From: Onchocerca lupi
Lineage: Eukaryota > Nematoda > Chromadorea > Rhabditida > Onchocercidae
DNA length: 64,000 nt
Assembly: GCA_028564675.1 (NCBI GenBank)
Contig: JAOVVO010000095.1
Span: 1-64,000 of the forward strand
Reading direction: 5' to 3'
Position numbers and translations under genes: made by a program. The notes under the pieces were generated by a model. It made no database searches. It was not told where the DNA came from and saw only the letters and a list, made by a program, of their open reading frames with translations. Shown here piece after piece: positions 26,767-39,325 of this stretch. Each line of letters opens with the position of its first letter. Positions within the stretch are counted from its first letter, which is position 1.

Positions 26767-28034
26767 TTACTTCTTCGAGCTGAATTTTTCAACAGCATCT
26801 GGAGGTAAACCTGCCATTTTCAAGAAGTGTTCCAAAATTACACGTGCACCATCTTTTTCTTGACGTATTTGCAAAATTGACCTCAAAATACATTTCGAAA
26901 AAAATACGTAATAGAAAAAAGGCATTCAATGGTACACATGACGAACTTCATTAGATTGTTAGATAATGTAAGTTTTGTACAGTTTGAAGGAGTTATTTCG
27001 TTGTAAGTTATGGACAATCTTTCTAATTTAATTTTAGTCTCGCAAATGCAAAATGGTATTTAAAAAAATTTAAAAAAATTTTTTTTTTTTTTGAAAAATA
27101 GAAAATTTTTCATATTATCAAACAGCATCAAAGCACATGAAATAATACCTAATACGCGCTTAATACATTGGGTTCCTTGTATAAAAATATACTGAGTTCA
27201 TCTATCTTTATTGGTTCCAAATAATGGAAAGTTCAAATACAGGCTCAAAAACAGGCTTTTTGAAGCCAGTAATCATAGCTAATTTCTTATCATTTTTAAA
27301 AGAATCAAAAACTGATTTCGAAACATGCAAACCTTCTATCCAGTTTACGTTGCTTGCTTTCGAAATATTCGTTAAGACGCGCTTCGACAGCGAGAGCAAA
27401 ATCACGATTATTCTTTGCACCAACCATCTGATAAGCTTGTTGTCGCAGTTCGTCCCTGGTGGTCAACATGAATATTTGCGCCAGTGAATCAGCCAAAGTA
27501 CCGGCTGGCTGAAAAATTAAATAATAAACACAGCTTTGACAAACTTGCAGAACACCTCCCCTGAAAATGCGACAATCATACTTTTCGGGCAAAATAAACA
27601 TTATCTTGAGATCAGTCTTTGACAGTTCACTGCATTCTGACAAACGAGTTTAACTTGGGAGCAGAAATTTTATTCCAGGCTTTAGGAAAAAAAAGTATCC
27701 TATTTTGTTTTGAATTTTACAGATGTTTGGTAGTTGATAGATATCAGTCATCTTATTTTCAAATATATTCCAACCTATGCTCTATAACAGAGGGAAACGA
27801 AGGGAAAATACATTGAAGCAATAATTTTCCCGTTGCACTTGAAATAATTTACACGAAATATTTTAATCAGTTGAAAAATTAGGGCTACTGCGAGTCATTT
27901 GCACTGCGAATTGTATTACTTTTATATTTAAGTATTTCTACTGTCCTTCAAATGTAGACGTACAGCGAAGATCTAGATCAATCATCATCGAAGAAATAAC
28001 TTACCGTTTCTAGATCGACTTCTTTAAAATTCAT
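26767..28034 (-). CDS. Small helical protein, 106 aa, function unknown
   Basis: Three exons read on minus: 28005-28034 (ATG 28034), 27333-27508 and 26767-26881 (TAA). Phases agree exactly (0 and 2). The protein is MNFKEVDLET, then a long amphipathic helical segment (TTRDELRQQAYQMVGAKNN; ARLNEYFESKQRKLDRR), then QEKDGARVILEHFLKMAGLP and a basic end KFSSKK. There is no signal peptide, membrane segment or cysteine pattern, which suggests a soluble adaptor or complex subunit. Codon use is clearly coding against the AT-rich flanks. NSE1 lies upstream in the same orientation, with about 600 nt between. I do not recognise the family. Confidence 0.78.
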
Positions 28035-28635
28035 AACAGTTCTCAACCAGAATAATCTGTAAATTGAATTGTTTTCAGGAGAATACCGATACAACTGAAG
28101 TATTAGCTTGCCACACAAAAAGGTAACATCCATTACAACAACAAAGTTCTAAAGATCACAGTACGCAGGAGTCTTCACTGCATGATATTGTTATATTGTC
28201 TTCTAAGATATTGTCAAGAAAGCAACAAATTATTTTCGGACAGTTTCATCATCTTGCATGATACCTTAATTGTTTTATAAAAAAGAAATGTTATGTAACA
28301 TTACTACAATATAGTTTGAAGAATTAACACTAATTCTAATTACATAACCATAATTTATTACATTTTTCTGCGCATGTACATCTGCAAAAAAATTATCACA
28401 TAAATGATTATTGAGGTTTACGGTTCATTATGACGTTGCACATTCCATCTTGCTCAATATTTTTCGAAAAATTTATCATGAATATTATTTCACTTCAAAT
28501 GAAATATCTTTTATTCAGGAGAAAAAAAAAACAATCAGAAAGTTCAAGAGGCAATGATATGGCAAGCTTACAAGATAAACAGTTAAAAATTTCAACATAT
28601 CCCGAAAAGTTAGCAAAAGATTGCCAAGCATATAG

Positions 28636-31600
28636 TTACATTTCTGCATCATGCATTCTTTCCGTATTGCGAAAATCGACATCATACTCATCCTGTTCGT
28701 CAAAGTCATTCACAATACAATGTCTTCGACTACCTGGAATATGCACTGTCAAATACATTGTACAGTTTTCATTCTATCTTGAACATGAATAGAAAATAAA
28801 ATTCTTTTAAGACCTCAAATCAAACTTGAGATGATGGGAACTACCAAAGTCAGGTAGACCGAAAATCACTTCAACCTTATTATGAGATTTTCTTATAGTT
28901 AACATTCAGTTCTGGAAAAAAAAAGTCAATCAGTTTCCAATGAATTTCGATATTTCAGAAGCTACTGGATAAAATTTAAAGAAATCACTTCTTTTTGCTT
29001 ATTTTCATGGCACTTTAACCAAAAATGATCGAAATCAACAAATTTTATAAGGGAATTATTCGTACTAGCATATACAATTCATAAACACATCCTGATAAAG
29101 GAAAAATTATAGTTTTCCACCTCAGTATGAAATATTCACATTCCAACTCTATTTGTTAACAAAATATGTAGGGATACTATTTGCTTTTACTTTTCTTTTA
29201 ATGAATAAGGATTAAAGCACACACAATGAAGGAATATATATATATCCTTGTTGCCGTGAAAAATAATGAAAATAACCTTTCTGGTTCTGATTTACACTCT
29301 CCATTTCGACAGATATATGAAACCCTGCAGTACATGAATCACCATTTTCCAATTTACCTGGACATAGTACTTTTCCCGTTTTCACAGATTTTATCATTCT
29401 GTAAATTAAGAAATTCGAACATAGAAAAAATAAATCTTATTTATGTATACAAACTAGACATTTCTTATTTTCACAAAAAGGAAATATTCAAAAAAAAAAA
29501 AAAAAAATTATTAACATGACAGAGGCAAGATTAATTCACAATTTTCATTTGTCTTATAATTTGAGTGTCACACAAGTTTTAAGACATCATAGTTAAGTTT
29601 AATTCAATTCTACATATTTCTGCATCAACAGGCTCTACTCAGAAGATAAGTTTCAACTAAGTCTATTAAATTATCTTTTCATTATGGAACCAAGGATTTC
29701 TCACCAATTTGACTATATCTTGAAATTATTCGCTAAAAAAAGTTCAAAGAAATAAGCAAAATATATAAGTCTTCAAGAAACCAACTTCAGTCCACATTGT
29801 CTGTGAGAAAAACTTCCACACATTCTGCAGAAAACTGCTCGATTCTTCATAACTATGAATTTGCCACATATAACGCATTTCTCGAGTTTGAGTTCATCTG
29901 CATGTGAATTAAAATAATTCTGTAACTCTGCGATTCCACGGGTATCCAGGCGGATTGTTGCTCTTTCGTTATCCTAAAAATCGGAAAATATTATAAACCA
30001 GTCATCACTATTAGGTCTCCTTTTGAATATACCAAAATTTCTAATATCGCTGTCAGAAACTATCATACGATGAGCATCGTTATGCAAACTCCACCTCTTC
30101 TAAATCATTGTATCCATCTTCGTCTTGATGCCCATCAACTTTTTAGAAGTTGACTAAATAGTTTTGATCTTCATGTCATAATAAATTGTGCAATAGTTGG
30201 TTTTAGGGTTTTTAAATACGATTTTTAAAAATAACCATCTAAAATATCCAAAAAATTTTCAGTACAATAAAAAAAGACAAACCATTGCTAGCCATTTATT
30301 TGAAACAAACTGCTGTAGGAGATGCTCTTCATCTACTTTTTTACCCTGCAAAATATGAACAGTTAAATTTGTAAAATTTTTACTACTCTTATTATAAATA
30401 ATTCAAAATCGCAGAGTGGAAAAAATGTAAAAGTGAAAACAAGCATGATCACTTCTCAGATCACATTAATCTACATAATAAAAACAAGAAACTCTAGATA
30501 TAAAAAACATGTACAAACTTTCAACAACAAATCTGAAGCAATCGAAAGTGCTTCGCTTTTCAAAATTTCATCATTTTCACTGCTGCAAATAGCGTTAACC
30601 CACAAATGAAATAGTGTAAGGTCGGTTTGCGTCAAACCAAATGCGTCGCGTAAAAAATCATTCGGTCGTCGGTCACTGAGCTGAAAAACAAATAAAATAT
30701 TTAGTTGACAATCGATCACTGGAAAAATATGGATTGAATGACTTTTTGAGAGACTAAATATTATTACACGACTTAATTGCAGCTATTATCGGCTGACACA
30801 TTGAATTTAATAATTCCAATAATCTTGTTGGTTCATGAACTTATCCAAAAATGATACTGAAATTAGCATCAATTTCAGTTTCAAAAACATCCATAAACCT
30901 ACCAAGATGATGTAACTGTTCTGGTCATCATATTCGTCATCTGCTTGCACCAATCGAAGACTGAGTGGAGTTAGAGCGTTATTGATGACTACGATCAACT
31001 TTTCGATAAGTATTTTTTCTTGACCATCATCTGGATGAATAATAGTACAACCTGAAACTTATAGATGAATTTAGTTTAATGAAAAATATGAAGATAAATT
31101 ATAGGACAGCAAGTTATTAATATCTCGATACATCTAATAAAGGCGTATTTAACGAATTTTTAAAAAGTCATGCATAAACTCTATGTGATATGGATGGAAG
31201 AAAATAATGACAAAAAATTTATATCTTAACTCAAATATTATGTACGAAATATTTGTATAACAGAATCTTATTATCAAATCAGTTCAAAACAACTTGCCTT
31301 CTGAATCATAGACCTGGACATATTGAATAAATTTTTTGCACAAGTACTGAGCCTGCAAAGGATTTGTTGTTTCATTTTTGATAAAAAAAATCAACAAAAT
31401 TTTATCAATAAAGTTTTGAAATCAGATGAACCTATTATAATTTCATTCATATCCATATAATCATAATGAGATAAACTGAGAAAAAGAAATAACAAGTTGA
31501 AAACTACAACCAAGAGAAATATGATCAATTTGACCTGTAAGATTCCGTGTTTAATGATGAGCTGTACGAGATGCTTATGTGGCACACTGTAATTTTCGGC

Positions 31601-31648
31601 AATTGCTAGCAAATTCTTCCATGAATTTAAATTTGAACTTTCACCCAT
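28636..31648 (-). CDS. NSMCE1: NSE1/NSMCE1, RING-like subunit of the SMC5/6 complex
   Basis: Exons read on minus: 31535-31648 (ATG 31648), 31298-31352, 30903-31051, 30519-30680, 30283-30345, 29782-29973, then probably 29358-29398 and 28636-28733 (TAA). The first six join in phase. NSE1 is the ubiquitin-ligase-type subunit of SMC5/6 and acts in DNA repair in the nucleus. Landmarks: the winged-helix region DEEHLLQQFVSNKWLAM then DTRGIAELQNYF, matching human FVQNKWL...RAILEMEQY; and a zinc-binding domain CVICGKF...CRMCGSFSHRQC. The last Cys pair is probably supplied by LCPGSRRHC, across exons 29358-29398 and 28636-28733. Entering 29358-29398 in the expected phase gives NDKICENGKSTMSR and a stop instead, so the C-terminus is off by one frame. 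Intron 31053-31297 region: the donor after 31298 reads GCAAGT, a GC-AG intron. Family assignment is firm; the last about 46 residues are not. Confidence 0.87.
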
Positions 31649-32346
31649 TTTATATCATTAGTGTAATTCCATCATACTGCAAAAGAACATGTGTATCAAA
31701 TGATCATTATATTTGTTGAAAAAAGAACAAAGAATCACATGATGGAACGCGAGGACCGGCACATGAATATATAGATTTCAAGAATTCATAAAGATGGAAA
31801 TTAAGAAATGGAATTTTTAAAGTCTTTAAAAAATTGTTGAGCTAATTTAATCTTGTGCAAATAAATCTCCGAAAGTGATAATTGAAAGACTGCATACTAA
31901 TTGAAGCTGATGAATGATGTGACATATGAAATGTTCCTATTTCATTCCTATTTCACTTCATAAAAATATCACAAGAATTTTCATAATTATTCTTTTAAAA
32001 AGTCTGCGTCATTTACGTATTTTATTGAAAAATCTCACGAATTTATAATATGAAATATCAGAAAACAACACATGGGAAGACAAAGTCTTCAGGACTACCG
32101 CTGAAGAGTTTTCAAATGCCTTAGTGACTCTAACGCAGGAATAAGTAGCAAGTTCATGTGTCACGTAGATTTATTTGTTAAGTGAAATGAAGATCAAATG
32201 CATCAATGTGAAGGTCATCATGAAGGTTAACATGCGGGAAAAATAGGAAATATCTTCCTGAAAGAAAAGCAATTCAATGATCATAACAAATGTCATAAAA
32301 TAAGCATATTTCAATGATATAATATCTTATGTGCAGTAACACAACC
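31649..32346. other. Intergenic: NSE1 upstream flank and tRNA 5' flank
   Basis: No coding exon is supported here. The NSE1 promoter or leader acceptor must lie right of 31648. Confidence 0.55.
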
Positions 32347-32418
32347 GGGGGCATAGCTCAGTGGTAGAGCATTCGACTGCAGATCGAGAGGTCCCTGGTT
32401 CAAACCCGGGTGCCCCCT
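32347..32418 (+). tRNA. tRNA-Cys (anticodon GCA)
   Basis: A 72-nt cloverleaf. The acceptor arms GGGGGCA/TGCCCCC pair fully; D arm GCTC-AGTGGTA-GAGC; anticodon stem TTCGA/TCGAG with loop CTGCAGA (anticodon GCA); T arm CCTGG-TTCAAAC-CCGGG; discriminator T, as expected for cysteine tRNAs. Box A TAGCTCAGTGG and box B GGTTCAAACCC are intact. There is no intron. Confidence 0.97.
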
Positions 32419-32500
32419 TCATACCGTAACTTCCCAGTTTTATCGTTATTTTAAATAAATAAACGAATTGCCAAATATAAAAGTGCCAGCCCTGAAGACA

Positions 32501-32717
32501 TAAGGAATTGAATCAAAATCTCTCCGGTGCGAACGGAGCTCAATGCCTGCGAACTACGACCCACATATGCTTACAAAACGGACATGAATCTGATATCCAT
32601 TTATCCACATCCCATGCACGAAATAATAGTAGTACGTTCCTAAGTAATGAGAACTTCAGGTTGAATCAAATGGATGGGTTCGATAATTACACTGATTCCT
32701 TGGATTTGATCGAATGA
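32501..32717 (+). CDS. Possible terminal exon of an unknown plus-strand gene, or a gene fragment
   Basis: An open frame ends at TGA 32715-32717 with codon use far less AT-biased than its flanks. The peptide is hydrophilic and S/N/T/H-rich (for example SGANGAQCLRTTTHICLQNG and FRLNQMDGFDNYTDSLDLIE). There is no ATG near the frame start. An acceptor-like AAG lies at 32498-32500. No upstream plus-strand exon is evident between the NSE1 start and the tRNA. The three minus-strand frames are closed. It could be a true last exon, a nested gene piece, or a decaying pseudogene. Confidence 0.28.
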
Positions 32718-34069
32718 GCCAAATTTGAAAAAGTTCATTTAGAATTAACTACAGCATAAAAATTTCACCCTTTATTATGTACAATTACAAAACATCTAAT
32801 ATATCCTTCCAGAAGTTAAAAAAAATATTGACGTCAAGACGCTCGCACCTAATAGAAGCAGAATAGCCTGGATCACAGGGAAAAATAAGATTTAAACCCA
32901 GCTTAAGAAATTGAAAATAGAATTTTCAAAATTTTTTAAACTTATGGAAGGGATACAAAAAAAAAAGAAAAAAAAATCCGCAAAAAACAATATAGATGAG
33001 ATAATGGTGAGATGGGAATATTATTATGAACAACAGAAGAAAAAATGAAAAAAATGATTTTCAGATGTCTTAACGATTTTCTGCTGAGTTATTATCCAAC
33101 AATAAGTTCAATGACAATAGGGTAAAGTAATATTTATTTTTAGAAGATCATAAAAGTTATCGAATTTTCTCAAAATATGTCATAAATACAAGTAATCCAC
33201 TAAATCCATCATGAAATCAATGTGGAATAGAAATACAGAAAAGAAATGAATCTGACAAACAATATTTTCAATGAAAGAATTGGACATAAAATTGATTATT
33301 ACTCCTCTCATTTCATTGCTCAATAATAAAAAGAATTAATATTAAGAAAAAGCAGATATAGTTTGGATAACGTAAAAATACTTATGAAACAGCAACAACA
33401 TAACAGAAATGCAAAAAATATATGGAGATGCTAACAAGAAAAAGTGAAAGGATATTATCCACTTTAATCTATTAAACGGAATTAGAACTGTGAATTTCGT
33501 CTGAAGGAGGTAACAACAAAATGATCAGCACACTTTCATCTGTCACCTTCTTACAATTTTTCTGAAGGACTCCAGAGCAGGAGACTAATACTGCCACCCA
33601 AAAATGTTCTATTTTTGCTTAATAACTGTCCCTAACATCCATAATTCTTATAAACAGAACATGCAAAAGTGAGAAAAAAAGATTGTTTATTGCAAAAAAT
33701 GAAAAGTTCGCTAGAAATATTTTGCAATAACCAATGAAAAAGAAAAAAAGATTGTCTGAGTTAAAATTCCTTACGTCTAGTACTTCCTAGAAAGAAAGCA
33801 AAGAGAAGCTTTAATAGGAGCTTCACCATAAAACTTGAATAGAAGTAAGTACTACACGGATAATAATAAAAAAATAAGAATCTTTGAATAATTAATTATC
33901 TAATGAACATAACGAATTAAGATTAAGCGGTATTATTTGAAATGCCCCCCAAACGAACATGCAAACTTTTCAGGTAAAAGTCCTTCTCTAAATTCTACGA
34001 AAGAAAATGTTTAGCCAAAACGAGAGAAAATAAGCTAAAAATTGATGAGTAAATGATAACGCCTTAATT
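32718..34069. other. Intergenic, nothing recognised
   Basis: AT-rich with A-tracts. It is downstream of both the minus gene at 34070 and the plus frame at 32717. No coding, RNA or repeat signal was seen. Confidence 0.6.
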
Positions 34070-37000
34070 TCAATGCTTTAAAATGCTATCTGAAAGAAGA
34101 TGCGGTTCTCTAAGTTGTTCAACGAGATTCCAATCTACTTTTTCCATTGCATTGTGAATGCGCAAATCTTCATTCATATATCTCAATGCATCGGCAGCAA
34201 ATGACACAGATTCTAGTCTGGGAACTGATTCCTTATTCTGTAAGAAAACGTAATCAATTGCAAATTCATCAAACAGAATCAGAATCAGCATATAACTTAG
34301 CTACTGTAAAAAGCTGAGCCAGAATGGATGACATAATACATCTGCTGTAACTACAATATTTGTGTAACGTATTATTTAAGCAGTAATCCGAGAAGTTAAT
34401 ATATTTTCTACAATAATTAGTTTATTTTACTGCTTTAAAATTTATCATGATTATGAAGTGGTCATCCATCAGTAACATCAATTACCACTAATTTAAAAAG
34501 GAAATATTTTTTAAACACCACATCAAATTCTTGAAAGGTAACATATTTCATAAAATCAGAAAATTCTTATTTTATTCAAGATTTTCCGATGGTAAAGTAT
34601 TCAGAGTGACTATCATTAAAATTCATAAAAATTATAATGAATAAAATGAATTCTTGCATACGAAGAAACTTATAAACCTCAAGAAGCTTCAAAACTTTGT
34701 GTACAACCCATTTAATGCTGCCATCATCACTTTTCATTTCCATGATCCAAACCAGAAGGCATCGTCCCAAAACGCAATTTAAAGAGCCAAATTCGGCAAT
34801 TCGTCCCAACGAATCATGAACTGTACCAAAAAATTCGGCCCACAAATTTGACGAACTTTTTGGTACGAAAAGTTTCACTTGTACCTTAAAAAAAAAAAAA
34901 AAAACACTGGGAAAGAATTCATCTCGAACATATTCAATGATATTCTACCATAATTTTTTGTAATTCTCCCCAAAATTGCTTTAATATGAAACAATTGCAA
35001 TGCTAAACTATTAAAAAGAATGGCAAAAAATCGATCCGAATCATTTTAGAGAAGATGGATATTGAAATCCTTTGTTCTGAAACAATGTCTTGCAATAATT
35101 GGGAAAATTACCGAAACAACAGTTTTGTACGATCGCGTAGGATAAAGCGGACTAACAATAAACCAGTCTTTTGCAGTATACCTACATTGTCCTGATTCAT
35201 CGTGTTCTTGTAAACATACATCATTCATAAAGCTAAAAAATGTGATCGCTATATTATGAAGTTATCTACTCTTAGAAAAATTAAAAGACACATTTATACA
35301 TTTGATGTCTGAAAGGAAAATTAACATTTCTATCAAAATTGAGAAAAAAGAAAAATTTATGAATCATAGGTAAAAGATCTTTCAAAACATTACAAAATCA
35401 TTGAATTAGATGTAAGAAAATTTTTAACGCATGAAAAATAGCGATAAAAAAAGAACAGAAATTTCAGATGCTTACCAATGCAAGTATCAAAACTTTATGA
35501 ACTGAAATCAGTACATTTTGGAAAGCAAAACTTACGAAGGTATGAATTTAATCCAATCACCATGTCGTATTTGCTCACCAAAATACAACGAAATTATTCC
35601 TTTACCGAGTGCTGATGACCAAACAAAAGCCTTTCCATTAAAGGAGGAAGTAACCAAACCAACAACTGCTTTATCTTTTTTGATTTTTTCTTCCTCTCTC
35701 TCTTCTGTTGAAGTAGATGGTTGAGAATCCAAAAATTGTTGCTGAAAAAAAGATCCTTTCTCAGAATCTGAGAAAGAAAAATAATGAAAAATTAAAGAAA
35801 TCTCATGAAAAAACTAAAAAAAGAAATACACGCGAAAAAATCTTAAAAAAATATGAACACTAATTTTTCCTTATAGGGTTCATAAACAGAGATTACAATG
35901 TATCACGAAAAGAAATTAAAATAAAAGACGAATGTGCAAAAAAATAGCTATATTAATTAGTGGAAGAAATATAATTATGTTTGGTATTTAAAACAAACCG
36001 AAATCGCATTACCAACTATTTTACCCATGCAGTTTTGATTATTTTAATAGCTAAATAACACTTATACAATCCATAATTGGTGAACCGAACAAACGTCACA
36101 AAAACAAGTAATAATAACAAATGAAGAAAAAAAAAATATGTTTATGAGCCAACTATAATGAAAAATTAGTGTTTATATCTTCTTTTTTTTCTTTAGGATT
36201 TTTTCGTATATTTCTGTTTTCAGTTTCTCCATGAGATTTCTTTAATTTTTTGTTATTCATTAGTCAGTAATTTATAATTTATTAATCAATATATATTTAC
36301 TAGTCAGTAATTTATTATTTATTAGTCAACATATATTTATTAAACAGCAATTTATTTTTTATTAGTCAGTATATGTTTATTAGTCAGTAATTTATTTTTT
36401 ATTAATCGCAGATGTAATAATTAATATAGCTATCTTTTTGCAAATGTTTGTCTTGCATTTTAATTTCTTTTCTAATACATTGTAATCTTAAATATGAGCC
36501 AACTATAATAAAAAATTAGTGTTCATATTTCCCTATATCTCTTATATTTATTCTATATTTTAAAATATATTTCACAGACACAAAAAAACCTCTTATTCTA
36601 ATACTTAAAAGAATTGAAGTTTGAAACTAGAAACAATACTAGCCGCATTTATCATGAAAATATTTACATAATAGCTTGCCTCTGTAAAATATGACTGCAT
36701 CGAAAGGCTTCGTTCGCATAATCGATTATGTTCTTGCAAATCGTCGAAATCAATGTCACTGCTACTGACTGAATTTCTAGTGTGTGTGATACCAGAACAA
36801 TTGTTCTCGAATGAACTTTTTGGTAATATCATGGATGGATTAAATCCTGATGAAAGACTATGTACTGATGAAAATCGCTCTAAAGATGTCTTCACTACTT
36901 GCTCAGGAAGTTCCTCGCCAACATACCAAGACGTCTTGCATAAATTTTCAAGATTTGAAAGCGCTTGTGGAATTCTGAAATACATTTCTTTTCAAATTAA

Positions 37001-38722
37001 GCACTAAACACAAAAGATTAACAGCATTTTTTGCTCATCCAGTGAACAAGTCTTCCAGAAGTGGTGAGCTAATTATGCTTTTCCGAACAAATTTTGTTGT
37101 GGAAAGTTCAGTCAAACCATCTAGGGCACTTGCTTATTAATATGACTTCCAGCAAATAATATAATTATTCGATTAAACTTCATAAAATCACAATGAGTTT
37201 CCCAAAATAAAACGTAAAAAGATTGATTACGCTGAATTTTTCATTTTTTTCTTTTTTTTCCTTTGAATGGAATATTTTAAAACAGTAAAAAAAAAAATAT
37301 GAGCATAAACCAACCTTTCAACCCATACGTCATAATCATAACTTTCATTCAAATTCGGGAAATTTCGGAATATTCCAATAATTCCTAAATCATTTGAATG
37401 AGCTAACAAATTACAGTCAGAGGCATCGCTGGAACGAAATGAGATTCGCGTTTTGACCTGAAGGGAAGAGAAATGCCCACTTTTATGATCCATTCAATTT
37501 TCATGATCGCAAAAAGTTTGAAGATGAAAAATTAACTGCAACCTGCCTAATTATGGATAAATTTTCAAATGCCCTCAAAGTCTAAGAAATCTGGAAGTTT
37601 CTAAATTTAGTTGTCTTGTTAGCAATTGTGGAAAGAATTTAGATTAATCAAATTAAATACATATATTATTCTGGAGGAATAAAAAATGAAGAAACAAAGA
37701 AAAAATAATTCTGCATCTCTACCCACCGTGACATCGCCGTGTTCATTTAGTTTCGTCGGTAGTATGTTTGGAATTTCGATAAAATCATCAACAAAGTTGC
37801 TGCCAGCTTTAATGGTGAAGACAAGCCAATCACCAAGCGATGGCATTCGTTCACTCATCGATACCAGTTTTTTGTCCAGAATAGCTTCGCCTCCAAAACT
37901 CTTCGACCATATATAAAGAAACTCGCTCTTCGATCTTGTTACCAGTCCTTTATACAACATCCTGAAGAATATAAGAATTTATCTTGGCATTTCAAAATAT
38001 ATCTCGCAAAGATACGAAGCACGCCGTTAAAATTCATATTTGAATTGAACTTCCAGAAAAATGTAATAAACCATGAAAATGAGCTCGATGATAAGCTAAT
38101 GGCAAATTCGTAATTCATAAATCTGCAATCGTTTATTCGTAATTTAAAACGAAAATTAAGTCTCCAATCAATAGCAACCGACGAATGAGACCAATCGAGA
38201 GATGAGCGCCCGGCTCAAATATCCGGAAAAAAGCATTGGACTGAAAATACGCGCCGTAAATCTCTCGGCCTCCCACTGTGCAACAATGTATCCCTCTACT
38301 AAACAGTTAACTTTTTCCTCAATTTTAACAAATATAGGTAAATCTGACTCAGGTAAATCAGTCCATTTTATTAGCCATAAAAATCTGAACTGTGCTAATC
38401 TGAATTTGATCTTAATTTCCTCATAATACTTCTAGGATATTAATAATATTCCTTTTTTGATATGAAGCATATCATCCTTATCATCGTATCATCCCCATAT
38501 CATCGTGTCATCCTTGCCTTTTCTTATATCGAGTGAAAATTTGAATATGCGCAAAATAAATCTTGGGGTAAGCAAGTTAAGTATGCAACGATAATAGTAA
38601 ATTCGAAAACGACAAGTTCAAAGTTCAAAAATAGAATAAATGTGGAAATTACACGTCCATCTCTTCTTATTTTCGGCAAAAGGTTGCAAACTGAAAGTGT
38701 ACTGTTGTGAATATTTTTGCAT
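34070..38722 (-). CDS. Multi-exon protein with a repeated beta-rich module, function unknown
   Basis: Exons read on minus: 38655-38722 (ATG 38722 right after TTTTAG), about 38190-38399, 37727-37961, 37315-37457, 36668-36974, 35536-35741, 35112-35232, 34678-34884 and 34070-34237 (TGA). From 37961 leftwards all phases agree. The donor after the 38190-38399 exon is unresolved. The module GLVTRSKSEFLYIWSKSFGG...SLGDWLVFTI (in 37727-37961) recurs as GLVTSSFNGKAFVWSSALGK...RHGDWIKFIPS (in 35536-35741). A weaker copy starts GYIVAQWEAERFTARIF (in 38190-38399). The spacing suggests a small beta-barrel like S1/cold-shock OB folds, but this is inference. A Ser-rich linker lies between (36668-36974), with an E/K-rich stretch before the second module. 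There is no signal peptide or membrane helix. Total is about 600 residues. I do not recognise the family. Confidence 0.68.
36143..36528. repeat. 40-bp tandem array flanked by direct repeats, in an intron
   Basis: At 36261-36408 a 40-bp unit (TAGTCAGTAATTTATTATTT then ATTAGTCAACATATATTTAT) occurs about 3.7 times, at 36261, 36301, 36341 and 36381. The 350-bp segment is bracketed by near-identical direct repeats at 36143-36178 and 36493-36528 (TATGAGCCAACTATAAT...). It lies in the intron between exons 36668-36974 and 35536-35741 of the 34070-38722 gene. Confidence 0.88.
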
Positions 38723-39325
38723 CTAAAATGATTTTTTAATGGTTTCAGATTCACTTCAAATGCATAAAATTCTGATCAACTCCTCAGATCCTCCGAATTT
38801 CCCTTGAAATTTCAATCAAATACTTTGAATTTTCTAGATCTTTTGGCAGATCTTGTTTTCTGTAAATAGTCTAATAAAATAAGAAAACAAAATTTTATCG
38901 TTCCTATTCTATTGCACACCTAAGTAAAATCAACGATAAACCGGTATGGTAGTAGAAATTCAAGGCAGCCAAAAAAAAAAAAAAAAAATTGCGATTTGCC
39001 AAAAAAATCAGGAATATTTCATCTTCTCACTCCATATTTTACCGGAAACCTAATTGAATGCAAAAGATATTAGTTTACATTCCGGTTATTAATATTTACT
39101 CATAAATAATTCAAATATTTACATATCCAAAAATGAGGTAAAAGATGTCCAGAAATTGAAAAATGAAAGCAACAACTAGTTGTCAAACATTTCTTGCAAT
39201 AAAATTGTGATCACATAAAAGCATTTGATTCTTATGCAATTATTTTCAGCCGACAAAAGCAAATTTTTATCAATTTGTCAGTTATTGAATTCAAAATTCT
39301 TGTTCGATAGCTCGCCAACTCGAAA
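38723..39325. other. Divergent intergenic region
   Basis: It lies between the minus gene starting at 38722 and the plus gene starting at 39326, so it should hold both promoters. It is AT-rich with an A17 run at about 38971-38987. No clear motif was found. Confidence 0.5.

Noticed and set aside
28430..28792. 120-codon plus-strand open frame
   Set aside because: It is antisense to the minus-strand exon 28636-28733, which has a proper acceptor, acidic coding content and a stop. The plus frame is S/K/F-rich with no family or splice context.
36261..36408. CRISPR-like array
   Set aside because: There are no unique spacers; the 40-bp units abut as ordinary tandem repeats, and the genome is eukaryotic.
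36753..37007. 84-codon plus-strand frame
   Set aside because: Antisense shadow of exon 36668-36974, whose phases fit the neighbours on minus.
37686..37916. 76-codon plus-strand frame
   Set aside because: Antisense shadow of exon 37727-37961, which carries the repeated G-D-W module.
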